From: Parvibaculum sp. | GTDB lineage: Bacteria; Pseudomonadota; Alphaproteobacteria; Parvibaculales; Parvibaculaceae | Direction of reading: 5' to 3' | Assembly (NCBI GenBank): GCA_020062605.1 | Contig: JAGUWA010000256.1 | Coordinates: forward strand, 1-26,620 | Length of the DNA: 26,620 nt | Notes under the pieces: model-generated | Told to the model about the DNA's origin: nothing | The model's input: the letters and a program-made list of their open reading frames with translations, nothing else | Database searches by the model: none | Program-made: the position numbers and the translations under genes | Part shown: piece after piece, positions 7,537-15,059 of the stretch | Layout of the letters: each line of letters opens with the position of its first letter | Numbering within the stretch: the stretch's first letter is position 1

Positions 7537-7956
7537 GTGGCCTACGATCAAAACAACATCTTTGCGAAAATACTCCGTGGCGAGGCGCCCTGCTTCAAGG
7601 TCTATGAAGACGACATGACACTCTCCTTCATGGATGTCATGCCGCAGGCGGAGGGGCATACGCTCGTCATTCCGAAGTACCCCGCCGAGAACATTTTCGA
7701 CCTCGATCCAGAATATGCGGCCGCCATGGCAAAGACGGTAAAGCGCATCGCCCCGGCCGTAAAAAAAGCGTTCGATGTTCCCGGCATTCTCGTCGCGCAG
7801 TTGAACGGGTCGGCTGCAGGGCAGACGGTTTTTCACATTCACACACACATCATCCCGCGAACGAATGGCATCGACCTCAAGCTCCATGCCCGCGAAATGG
7901 CCGATTTCAAACTGCTCGAAAAGCACGCAGAGATGGTGAAAGCCGCACTCCAATAA
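7537..7956 (+). CDS. HIT-family nucleotide hydrolase (HinT-like)
   Basis: A 139-aa histidine-triad protein. The active-site motif is intact at H100-I-H102-T-H104 (GQTVFHIHTHIIPR). The N-terminal NIFAKILRGEAPCFKVYEDD and GHTLVIPKYPAENIFDL match the HinT/PKCI branch, which removes the amine from AMP-linked adducts (adenosine phosphoramidase). The start codon is GTG at 7537; the Shine-Dalgarno AGGAGGA (7518-7524) lies in the preceding gene with a 12-nt spacer, and no nearby ATG is available in frame. It is cytoplasmic. It sits in a tight pair with the FemAB-like gene; whether they share a pathway, for example by handling aminoacyl-adenylates, is only a guess. Confidence 0.92.
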   Translation: MAYDQNNIFAKILRGEAPCFKVYEDDMTLSFMDVMPQAEGHTLVIPKYPAENIFDLDPEYAAAMAKTVKRIAPAVKKAFDVPGILVAQLNGSAAGQTVFHIHTHIIPRTNGIDLKLHAREMADFKLLEKHAEMVKAALQ

Positions 7957-8020
7957 AACATCGGTGGTCTTGCCGCCCGGGAGGAAATGAGGTGGCAATT
8001 CCATCCAAGGGGAGGAAAGG

Positions 8021-9631
8021 ATGAAAATCCTGAAGCGCGCGGCCGCCGTTGCGGTCTTTCTGATGGGCCTTACTGCCTGCTCGGACAGTGACGAATATGT
8101 TCAGGAGGCTGTCACCGCCCCTTCGCCATTTCACGGAATTCACGGCATCACAGTCACGAAGGATGGAAAAATCCTCGCGGGAAGCGTCGTCGGACGCGCG
8201 ATCTACGAGGTCGATCCGGAGAGCGGTACGGCAAGCATCTACGAAGCTTCTCCGGCAGGGATGGCTGACGACCTCGAAGAAGGTCCCGATGGAACGCTAG
8301 CATGGACAGCATTCCTCGATGGGAAGGTTTATGCGCGCAAACCCGGCGGCGAGTTGCTCACCCTCGCAGAGGGGTTACCCGGCCTTAATTCGCTTGCGTG
8401 GACGGAGGACGGGCGCCTGTTCGCAACCCAGGTCTTTCTGGGCGACGCGCTCTATGAGCTCGACCCCTCGGGAGAAACCCCGCCGCGCAAGATCATGGCC
8501 GGCATGGGCGGTCTCAATGGCTTCGACTTCGGTCCCGACGGGAAGCTCTACGGTCCGCTCTGGTTCAAGAAACAGATTGTCCGGGTTGACGTCGACTCAG
8601 GCACTCTCGATGTCGTAGCCAAAGGCTTCGCCACGCCTGCCGCAGTCAACTTCAATTCGAAGGGAGAGCTTTACGCCGTCGATACGGAAGCCGGACACGT
8701 TTACCGCGTCGACTTGGCCACCGGGGAGAAGGCGCTTGTTGCCGAAGTCGCGCCCGCAATCGACAATCTTGCTTTCGACAATGACGACAACCTCTTCATC
8801 ACCAACATGGCCGACAATGCGGTCATCGCAATAGATACCGAAAGCGGTGAGGCCAGAACGATCATCTCAGGCCCCCTCGCCGTAGCCGGCGACATAGCGG
8901 TTGGCGACGACGGAGAGATTTATATTGCCGATCTTTTTGCACTGCGCAGCATGAACCCGTCGACCGGCTCTGTCGGCGAAATAGCCCGTGTCTGGTCGTC
9001 CAACATCGACTACCCGCTAAGCATCTCGGTAGCGAATGGCCACATAGCCGTAGCCGCGCTAACCGCTGGCGCCGTCCAGATACTAGACGCCGCATCGGGC
9101 GTATCGTTCCAGCCTCATCACGGCTTCACGACACCGGCAGACGCCATCGCGCTCGCGGACGGGAGCGTCGTTGTTTCCGAATATGCTCGCGGCGCTCTGG
9201 TTCGCGTCGCCGCCAACGCCTGGGACAACCGCACGGATGTTGCGACCGGTCTCGACGGCCCCGCTATGCTGAAACTTGCGGAGGATGGAGCGCTCTATGT
9301 CAGCGAAAACACCGGTGGCCGGATTTCGCGCGTGGACATCGAAACGGGTGAGAGAAGCGTCGTCGCCGACAATCTCTCGGCTCCGGAAGGCTTCGACATC
9401 GCGGCGGATGGCCGCTTCGTGGTAGCCGAAGTCGGCGCGAAACGGATCGTTGCAATCGACATTGAAAGCGACGAAAGAGAGATCATCAAGGAAGACCTGC
9501 CCATCGGCTTCAAAGCGCCGGAAAACGTGCCGCCGCTCTTTATTCCCACAGGCGTCGTCGCAGCAGCGAATGGCGACATCTACTATTCTTCAGACATAGA
9601 CGTCCGCATCTACCGGCTAAGAAAGAACTGA
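8021..9631 (+). CDS. Lipoprotein with about twelve NHL/SMP-30-like beta-propeller repeats
   Basis: A 536-aa exported lipoprotein. The signal peptide MKILKRAAAVAVFLMGLTAC ends in a lipobox (L17-T-A-C20); Ser at +2 predicts outer-membrane sorting. The rest is made of roughly 40-residue repeats of the form (D/N)xxxFxxDGxLYxxDxxxGxVxRVDxxTGExxxV. I count twelve units, beginning near residues 38, 83, 122, 163, 205, 246, 287, 328, 367, 409, 450 and 495. Twelve units would make two six-bladed propellers, like tandem NHL/strictosidine-synthase/gluconolactonase folds. No enzymatic residues can be assigned by eye. The ATG follows a very strong Shine-Dalgarno (AAGGGGAGG). The gene is last in its + strand run and ends at a strong hairpin. 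Possible roles include binding or hydrolysing a periplasmic ligand; none is shown. Confidence 0.8.
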   Translation: MKILKRAAAVAVFLMGLTACSDSDEYVQEAVTAPSPFHGIHGITVTKDGKILAGSVVGRAIYEVDPESGTASIYEASPAGMADDLEEGPDGTLAWTAFLDGKVYARKPGGELLTLAEGLPGLNSLAWTEDGRLFATQVFLGDALYELDPSGETPPRKIMAGMGGLNGFDFGPDGKLYGPLWFKKQIVRVDVDSGTLDVVAKGFATPAAVNFNSKGELYAVDTEAGHVYRVDLATGEKALVAEVAPAIDNLAFDNDDNLFITNMADNAVIAIDTESGEARTIISGPLAVAGDIAVGDDGEIYIADLFALRSMNPSTGSVGEIARVWSSNIDYPLSISVANGHIAVAALTAGAVQILDAASGVSFQPHHGFTTPADAIALADGSVVVSEYARGALVRVAANAWDNRTDVATGLDGPAMLKLAEDGALYVSENTGGRISRVDIETGERSVVADNLSAPEGFDIAADGRFVVAEVGAKRIVAIDIESDEREIIKEDLPIGFKAPENVPPLFIPTGVVAAANGDIYYSSDIDVRIYRLRKN

Positions 9632-9649
9632 CCGGTTAGGAAAGACGGA

Positions 9650-9680
9650 AAGGCCGCCGGTCCAGCGTACCGGCGGCCTT
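9650..9680. terminator. Strong hairpin between convergent lipoprotein and VOC genes
   Basis: Perfect 12-bp arms AAGGCCGCCGGT (9650-9661) and ACCGGCGGCCTT (9669-9680) around a 7-nt loop. It begins 18 bp after the lipoprotein stop and ends 8 bp before the stop of the leftward gene. T-rich sequence flanks both sides (TCCATTTCT rightward, TTCCGTCTTTCC leftward), so it probably serves both genes. Confidence 0.75.
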
Positions 9681-9688
9681 GTCCATTT

Positions 9689-10054
9689 CTACATGTGGAA
9701 GACGACGAGCTTGTTGCCGTCGAGATCGCGGAAATATCCGCCATAGAACGTGCCGCCGCGCAGCCCCGGCGCGCCTTCATCCGTACCGCCCAGGCTGAGA
9801 GCCTTTGCATGCACCTTGTTCACCGTCTCCTGAGAGTCGGCGGCAAGAGCGACCATCGTGCCGTTGCCGAAAGTCGCCTTGTTGCCGTCATGGGGCTTGG
9901 TCACGGCAAGCATCGGCCCCTTGCCGTTACTCCAGCCAACGAACCGGCCGGGGTCGGTCATGGCCTGCTTCGCGCCGAGCAGGGAAAGAAGGTCTTCATA
10001 GAATTTGGTCGCCCGGTCGAGATCGTTCGTTCCGAGCATGATATAGCCGATCAT
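9689..10054 (-). CDS. VOC/glyoxalase-fold protein
   Basis: A 121-aa protein of the vicinal-oxygen-chelate fold (glyoxalase/bleomycin-resistance/dioxygenase superfamily). It starts MIGYIMLGTNDLDRATKFYEDLL, the usual first beta-alpha unit, and ends FRDLDGNKLVVFHM, the usual last strand with a DPDGN-like turn (DLDGN). The classical metal ligands are not all evident: the first strand lacks the common histidine (YIMLGTNDL), so metal-dependent catalysis is doubtful, and the family includes binding proteins. The start at 10054 has GGGAGG about 7 bp upstream. A longer in-frame extension into the clpA region is rejected because a strong terminator and this Shine-Dalgarno intervene. It stands alone between two terminators. 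Confidence 0.85.
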   Translation of the reverse strand: MIGYIMLGTNDLDRATKFYEDLLSLLGAKQAMTDPGRFVGWSNGKGPMLAVTKPHDGNKATFGNGTMVALAADSQETVNKVHAKALSLGGTDEGAPGLRGGTFYGGYFRDLDGNKLVVFHM

Positions 10055-10093
10055 GGATCGCCTCCCTTGTTTGTTGTCCCTGTTAGCTAATCC

Positions 10094-10132
10094 AAAAAAG
10101 GGCGGCCACGAAATCAAACTTTCGTGGCCGCC
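10094..10132 (-). terminator. Intrinsic terminator of clpA
   Basis: Perfect 13-bp arms GGCGGCCACGAAA (10101-10113) and TTTCGTGGCCGCC (10120-10132) with a 6-nt loop. Read on the minus strand, the stem is followed by C and then six T (complement of 10094-10099). It lies 35 bp after the clpA stop and is a textbook rho-independent terminator. Confidence 0.88.
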
Positions 10133-10167
10133 TGTCCATCTCTTCCGGCTGGTTAGTCGTTTTTGAA

Positions 10168-12552
10168 CTACTCGACCAGCAAAGGCACTTTCGGCACGGT
10201 ACCGCCACCGGAGCCACCCGATCCGTCTCGCGGCTTGCGCGCCTTCGGCTTCTTTGGACCGCCACCGCTCGGACTGCGCGGTTGTGCGGGCTCTATCTCG
10301 AAGGAAAGTGCATCCTCCGTCACGCCGACGCGCACATGTCCACCCTTCACGAGCTTGCCGAAGAGAACCTCGTCCGCCAGCGGCTTCTTGATGTTCTCCT
10401 GTATGACACGCGCAAGCGGACGCGCGCCCATCTGTTCGTCGTAACCCCGCTCGGCAAGCCAATTGTTGGCCTCGGGCGTGAGTTCGATTGTGACGTGACG
10501 GTCGGCCAGTTGAGCCTCGAGTTGGAGGACGAATTTCTCGACAACCTGCGCGATAACCTGTTCCGGCAGATGGCCGAACGGGATCACCGCATCGAGACGG
10601 TTGCGGAACTCCGGCGTGAAGAGCCGCTTGATCGCATCCTCGTCGTCGCCTACACGCTTCTTTTGCGAGAAGCCAATCGTCGGCTTGGCCATGTCGGCCG
10701 CACCGGCGTTGGTGGTCATGATCAGGACCACATTGCGGAAGTCTATCTTCTTGCCGTTGTGGTCCGTCAGCTTCCCGTGATCCATCACCTGCAGCAGGAT
10801 ATTGAAGAGATCCGGGTGCGCCTTCTCGATCTCGTCAAGAAGCAGAACGCAATGCGGATGTTGATCGACGCCGTCCGTCAGCAGACCGCCCTGATCGAAC
10901 CCTACATAGCCGGGAGGCGCACCGATGAGGCGCGACACCGTGTGGCGCTCCATATATTCCGACATATCGAAGCGGAGCATCTCGACACCCAAAACCGCCG
11001 CAAGCTGACGTGCTACTTCGGTCTTGCCGACGCCTGTCGGGCCTGAGAAGAGATAGCAGCCAATCGGCTTCTCAGCTTCACGGAGTCCCGCGCGTGCGAG
11101 CTTGATCGAGGCAGCAAGCGCATCGATGGCAGTATCCTGACCGAACACCACCCGCTTGAGCTCGGTATCCAGGTCCTTGAGCTTCTCGGTATCGCTCTTC
11201 GAAACCGATTTCGGCGGGATACGCGCCATGGTGGCGACCACCGCTTCGATCTCGGCAACGCCGATCGTCTTCTTGCGCCTGGATTCCGCAAGAAGCATCT
11301 GCGAAGCGCCGGCCTCGTCGATCACGTCAATCGCCTTGTCGGGCAGCTTCCGGTCGTGCATGTATTTGGCAGATAGATCCACCGCCGCCTTCACCGCGTC
11401 ATTGGTGTAGCGGACCTTGTGGAACTCTTCGAAATAGGGCTTCAGCCCCTTGAGAATCTTTATCGAGTCCGGAATCGACGGCTCGGCAACATCGATCTTC
11501 TGGAACCGCCTGACCAGCGCCCGGTCCTTCTCGAAGTGCTGCCGGTATTCCTTGTACGTCGTAGAACCGATGCAACGCACCGATCCGCTCGCAAGTGCAG
11601 GCTTCAGAAGATTCGACGCGTCCATCGCCCCGCCGCTCGTCGCGCCGGCACCGATCACCGTGTGGATTTCGTCGATGAACATGATCGCACCGGGATAGGC
11701 CTCGATCTCCTTGATGACAGCCTTGATGCGCTCCTCGAAGTCGCCGCGATAACGCGTGCCTGCAAGCAGCGTTCCCATGTCCAGCGAGAAGATCGTTGCG
11801 TTCCTGAGGACTTCCGGCACCTCGCCCTTCACGATACGACGGGCAAGCCCTTCAGCGATGGCGGTCTTGCCAACTCCCGGGTCGCCCACGAAGAGAGGGT
11901 TGTTCTTGGACCGGCGGCACAGAATCTGGATCGTGCGCTCCACTTCGCGCTCACGACCGATCAGCGGGTCGATTTTCCCCTGCTTCGCCTTTTCGTTGAG
12001 GTTGACGCAGTAATTATCGAGTGCTTCGGTCGTGCGCTCCTTGCGTCCGCCTCGCTCTCCGGTCTCCGCCTCTTCCTGCGCGCCGCGCACAGGCCGGGTC
12101 TCGCTCATGTCGCCGCGCTTCGCGATGCCGTGACTGATGTAATTTACAGCGTCATACCGCGTCATATCCTGCTCCTGCAGGAAATAGGCGGCATGGCTCT
12201 CCCGCTCGGCGAACATCGCGACAAGCACATTTGCGCCTGTCACTTCCTCGCGGCCTGAAGACTGAACATGAATGACGGCACGTTGAATGACGCGCTGGAA
12301 CCCTGCCGTTGGCTTCGAGTCTTCTCCGTTTTCGACGACGAGGCTCGAAAGTTCGTTGTCGACGTAGTTCGTGAGCTGCTGCCGCAGCAGATCCATGTCG
12401 ACATTGCACGCGCGCATGACAGCAGCGGCATCGGAGTCGTCCATCAGGGAAAGCAGAAGGTGCTCCAGAGTTGCGTATTCGTGGTTGCGCTCATTGGCGA
12501 GCGCCAACGCACGATGAAGCCCCTCCTCCAGATTTCGTGAAAACGTCGGCAC
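10168..12552 (-). CDS. clpA: ATP-dependent Clp protease, ATP-binding subunit ClpA
   Basis: AAA+ unfoldase of 794 aa that feeds substrates to the ClpP peptidase. The N-domain (1-145) is followed by the D1 ATPase with Walker A GDPGVGKT (223-230) and Walker B FIDEIH (292-297), then D2 with Walker A GPTGVGKT (504-511) and Walker B LLDEIEKAHP. The ClpP-docking tripeptide IGF is at 626-628, which separates it from ClpB; the short D1 region without a ClpB-type coiled coil agrees. About 35 extra residues after the D2 end form a low-complexity Gly/Pro/Lys tail (757-785) capped by VPKVPLLVE. The start codon is GTG at 12552 with AAGGGAAGG upstream. It follows clpS by 57 bp and is almost certainly cotranscribed with it; a strong terminator follows. 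Confidence 0.97.
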   Translation of the reverse strand: MPTFSRNLEEGLHRALALANERNHEYATLEHLLLSLMDDSDAAAVMRACNVDMDLLRQQLTNYVDNELSSLVVENGEDSKPTAGFQRVIQRAVIHVQSSGREEVTGANVLVAMFAERESHAAYFLQEQDMTRYDAVNYISHGIAKRGDMSETRPVRGAQEEAETGERGGRKERTTEALDNYCVNLNEKAKQGKIDPLIGREREVERTIQILCRRSKNNPLFVGDPGVGKTAIAEGLARRIVKGEVPEVLRNATIFSLDMGTLLAGTRYRGDFEERIKAVIKEIEAYPGAIMFIDEIHTVIGAGATSGGAMDASNLLKPALASGSVRCIGSTTYKEYRQHFEKDRALVRRFQKIDVAEPSIPDSIKILKGLKPYFEEFHKVRYTNDAVKAAVDLSAKYMHDRKLPDKAIDVIDEAGASQMLLAESRRKKTIGVAEIEAVVATMARIPPKSVSKSDTEKLKDLDTELKRVVFGQDTAIDALAASIKLARAGLREAEKPIGCYLFSGPTGVGKTEVARQLAAVLGVEMLRFDMSEYMERHTVSRLIGAPPGYVGFDQGGLLTDGVDQHPHCVLLLDEIEKAHPDLFNILLQVMDHGKLTDHNGKKIDFRNVVLIMTTNAGAADMAKPTIGFSQKKRVGDDEDAIKRLFTPEFRNRLDAVIPFGHLPEQVIAQVVEKFVLQLEAQLADRHVTIELTPEANNWLAERGYDEQMGARPLARVIQENIKKPLADEVLFGKLVKGGHVRVGVTEDALSFEIEPAQPRSPSGGGPKKPKARKPRDGSGGSGGGTVPKVPLLVE

Positions 12553-12609
12553 TCCGAACCTTCCCTTCTGCTGAATTTGGGTACAGCCTGAACGCGCTAC
12601 TACGAACAG

Positions 12610-12942
12610 TTACTCTCTCTCCATCGTACATTGTAGCGGGTGCTGGTGCTGGCGCGCGAAATCCATCACCTGCGTCACCTTCGTCTCCGCCACTTCATAC
12701 GTATACAAGCCGCAAACCCCCACGCCATGCTGATGAACGTGGAGCATGATCAATGTGGCTTCCTCACGCCCCTTGTTGAAGAAGTGTTCCAGCACATGAA
12801 CGACGAATTCCATCGGTGTGTAATCGTCGTTGAGCAGTAACACCTTGTAGAGCGAGGGCTTTTTGGTCTTCGGCTTCGTCTTCGTGATGACCCCGGTACC
12901 TGCGCCTCCGTCATCATCACCGCGCCGCCTGTCGTCAGACAT
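12610..12942 (-). CDS. clpS: ClpS adaptor for the N-degron pathway
   Basis: A 110-aa adaptor that binds proteins with destabilising N-terminal residues and delivers them to ClpA. After a charged, flexible N-terminus (1-30) the ClpS core begins: LYKVLLLNDDYTPMEFVVHVL, in which N38, D39 and D40 form the degron amino-group pocket and M44 lines the side-chain pocket, followed by HVHQHG (68-73), whose histidines complete the pocket. The flexible N-terminal extension is the part that engages ClpA in studied ClpS proteins. The order clpS-clpA on one strand is the standard arrangement. ATG at 12942 is preceded by AGGAATGGGG. Some alphaproteobacteria have a second, divergent ClpS; this one, next to clpA, looks like the primary copy. 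Confidence 0.96.
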   Translation of the reverse strand: MSDDRRRGDDDGGAGTGVITKTKPKTKKPSLYKVLLLNDDYTPMEFVVHVLEHFFNKGREEATLIMLHVHQHGVGVCGLYTYEVAETKVTQVMDFARQHQHPLQCTMERE

Positions 12943-13194
12943 ACCCCATTCCTGCCGAAATCCTTCCTGCCGCAGACCCTGGCCTGCCGGCAGTCACTCT
13001 AAATCTTCCAACTCTTTGATAGATAGTCGACCATAGCGAAAATCAAAGATCGATCCCAATCGTAGACGGATTCGGCAGCGCCGCGGCGTGTCTCATGCGC
13101 CCTCCCCCAAGTTAAACGTTCGAGGACACCAATTCCGGCTGCCCTCCCAGGCTCCTCAGAACCTTGCGCCGGCTGGCGCGGCAAGGGCTCGACC

Positions 13195-13232
13195 GGTTAA
13201 CAAAATATTAACCCTGTTAATAAATTGGTAAC
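13195..13232 (+). promoter_or_regulatory. CtrA-type binding box, with a second degenerate box adjoining
   Basis: TTAA (13197-13200), seven bases, TTAA (13208-13211) and then C match the cell-cycle regulator CtrA consensus TTAA-N7-TTAAC exactly. The site is also an inverted repeat, GGTTAA/TTAACC around CAAAATA, so it reads the same on the other strand. A second near match, TTAA (13217-13220), seven bases, GTAAC, follows directly. The boxes are about 190-205 bp upstream of the carboxypeptidase start and about 255 bp from clpS. Confidence 0.65.
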
Positions 13233-13316
13233 ACACACTGCCTATCCTCGTCCCAGAGTGCTAACGGCACTGGATACTTGGGATTTTTGCGATTTTCGGT
13301 GCGGAGGGTCTTCGCA

Positions 13317-13343
13317 AACTGTGGTTCTGCCGCTACAGTTTTT
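13317..13343 (+). terminator. Possible attenuator-like hairpin in the carboxypeptidase leader
   Basis: AACTGTGG pairs with CTACAGTT (one G-T wobble) around an 8-nt loop, and the stem runs into a total of five T residues ending at 13343. It is 58 bp upstream of the ATG at 13401. The stem is short and AT-rich, so this is weak. Confidence 0.25.
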
Positions 13344-13400
13344 GGGGATAAGTTCATGGCATGCACAGGCAGGGTGTGCCGCAAGAGGGGTTAAAGTCAC

Positions 13401-15050
13401 ATGCAGGGGCCTGCGCTCACGAGTACTGCGCGCAAATCCTCAAACCTGACGGGCATGGCTGCTCGCCTGCTGACGGCTAGCATGCTGGCCGCTTTCGTTT
13501 GGGCTTTGGCACCTCCAGTCCTTGCTGCAACGCCCAAGTCGGCGGCGCTTGTAATGGATGCCTACACCGGCACGGTTATTTATTCCCGTAATGCCGACGA
13601 ATATCGCTATCCTGCTTCCCTCACCAAGGTGATGACCCTCTATCTCCTCTTCGAGGGATTGGACTCCAATAAATTCACGTTGAAATCGCGCATCACCATG
13701 ACGCCACGCGGCGCGGGCATGCCACCGTCGAAGCTTGGACTCCGCCCCGGCCAGACCATCAGCGTTGAAGATGCGATCCTCGCGCTGGTCACGCGCTCGG
13801 CCAACGACGTTGCTTCTGCAATGGGTGCCTTCCTTGCCGGCACCGAAGATGACTTCGCGGTCATGATGACAAAAAAGGCGCGGGAACTGGGCATGTCGCG
13901 CACGACCTACAAGAACGCATCCGGCCTCCCCAACAGCGCCCAGAAGACGACCGCGCGCGACCAGGCAACGCTGGCAAAACGTATCCGTGAGGATTTTCCG
14001 CAGTATTACCACTACTTCGGCACAGAGACCTTCGTCTGGGGCAAGTCTCGCATCCGGAACCACAACCACCTGCTCGGCAAGTACGAAGGTACCACTGGTC
14101 TCAAGACCGGCTACACCAACGCCTCCGGCTTCAACCTCACGGCCACCGTGGAACGCGACGACAAGTTCCTGATCGGCGTCGTCATGGGCGGTAAGAAGGC
14201 GAAGATCCGCGATGCACACATGATCGAGATCCTCGACCGCGCCTTCCCCCGCGCGGTGGCGATGAAGGACGGCAATACCCGCTTTGCGGCACTCGCACCA
14301 GCCCCGAAACCGATCGTTCGGCCTGCAGGCCTGGTGACGGACGAGGATCGCTCCGAGCTGTTCCAGCTCGCATCCGCGATCGAGGACGAACGTGATCCGG
14401 ACGAAGAAACCTACGCGGAAGGTGGCATAGGCTCCGAATTGCCAGAACCCGTCGAAATGGCCGCATTGCCAACCACGAGCTCCGAGTTGCCTGGGGAACC
14501 GGGCGCAGCCGCCAACACGGCGCCGGTGGACAGCGTGACGGCTTATGCCGTGGCGGCGTTCCACAAGGCCGAAGGTCCGGTGCGCAAGGCCGGCCGCGAA
14601 ATCGGCAATTTCCTCGTCGCTCCGGCGAACGCGGCGATCAACCCGGACGCAGCAGCAAGCCCGCTGCTGCGTACTGCTGCCAACGATCCGGCGCGTCGTG
14701 AACCGCAGGCGGCACAGACCTGGCGCGAGGGCGATCCGCTCATCCCCGACGGGACGTGGATCATCCAGATCGGCGCCTATGCAGAGCAATCTGACGCGGT
14801 GGACAGCATCCGCAAGGCCATGCGCGCGGCTCCTTCTGAGCTCGGTGAAGCTGTGCCCGTCACGGTCCCCGTCAAGACGGCTGACAACCGCACGCTCTAT
14901 CGTTCGCGCTTTGGCGGATTCGATGGCGAGAAGGCGGCACGCAATGCTTGTGGACGTCTCGCCCGCGAGGCGATCCAGTGCATTCCGATCCCGCCCTCGA
15001 ACTGGACCATGCCCCAGTCGGCCGAGAGCAAGGAAAAGCGGCGCGGCTAG
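13401..15050 (+). CDS. D-alanyl-D-alanine carboxypeptidase (peptidase S11, PBP5/6 type) with C-terminal SPOR domain
   Basis: A secreted penicillin-binding protein, 549 aa, that removes the terminal D-alanine from peptidoglycan stem peptides in the periplasm. Catalytic motifs are complete: S73-LTK76 (SxxK), S133-AN135 (SxN) and K235-TG237 (KTG). The signal peptide lies at about 19-42 (MAARLLTASMLAAFVWALAPPVLA). A linker of about 150 residues, acidic and Pro/Ala-rich, joins it to a C-terminal SPOR domain (from about 450, TWIIQIGAYAEQSDAVDSI through YRSRFGGFDG). SPOR domains bind denuded glycan at division septa, which suggests septal targeting. There is no C-terminal amphipathic anchor as in E. 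coli PBP5. The start could instead be M19 (13455), which gives a compact signal peptide, but neither has a strong Shine-Dalgarno. A CtrA-type box lies upstream, and it converges on mipZ with a gap of 9 bp. Confidence 0.93.
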   Translation: MQGPALTSTARKSSNLTGMAARLLTASMLAAFVWALAPPVLAATPKSAALVMDAYTGTVIYSRNADEYRYPASLTKVMTLYLLFEGLDSNKFTLKSRITMTPRGAGMPPSKLGLRPGQTISVEDAILALVTRSANDVASAMGAFLAGTEDDFAVMMTKKARELGMSRTTYKNASGLPNSAQKTTARDQATLAKRIREDFPQYYHYFGTETFVWGKSRIRNHNHLLGKYEGTTGLKTGYTNASGFNLTATVERDDKFLIGVVMGGKKAKIRDAHMIEILDRAFPRAVAMKDGNTRFAALAPAPKPIVRPAGLVTDEDRSELFQLASAIEDERDPDEETYAEGGIGSELPEPVEMAALPTTSSELPGEPGAAANTAPVDSVTAYAVAAFHKAEGPVRKAGREIGNFLVAPANAAINPDAAASPLLRTAANDPARREPQAAQTWREGDPLIPDGTWIIQIGAYAEQSDAVDSIRKAMRAAPSELGEAVPVTVPVKTADNRTLYRSRFGGFDGEKAARNACGRLAREAIQCIPIPPSNWTMPQSAESKEKRRG

Positions 15051-15059
15051 CGCCTGCAA

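Larger units (their letters stand above)
12943..13400. other. 458-bp intergenic region between clpS and the D,D-carboxypeptidase gene
   Basis: No convincing gene. It contains an inverted repeat TCTTTGAT (13013-13020) / ATCAAAGA (13042-13049), a G+C-rich hairpin CCTTGC (13162-13167) / GCAAGG (13181-13186), the CtrA-type box at 13195-13213 described separately, and a hairpin with a short T-run at 13317-13343. It must hold the promoters of both the leftward clpS-clpA pair and the rightward carboxypeptidase. A 61-aa leftward reading frame (12999-13184) lacks coding character. Confidence 0.6.

Noticed and set aside
7987..8091. Short reading frame MRWQFHPRGG... before the lipoprotein
   Set aside because: The Shine-Dalgarno-like GGAGG is only 2 bp from its ATG, and it overlaps the better-supported lipoprotein start in another frame.
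9689..10462. Longer 257-aa version of the VOC protein
   Set aside because: It runs through the clpA terminator and into clpA; the 121-aa form has its own Shine-Dalgarno and a complete fold.
12999..13184. 61-aa leftward frame in the clpS upstream gap
   Set aside because: No ribosome site, no domain, and the region is better explained as regulatory DNA.
13440..15059. Long (539-aa) open frame antisense to the carboxypeptidase
   Set aside because: Same cause; the + strand gene has complete catalytic motifs, a signal peptide and a SPOR domain.
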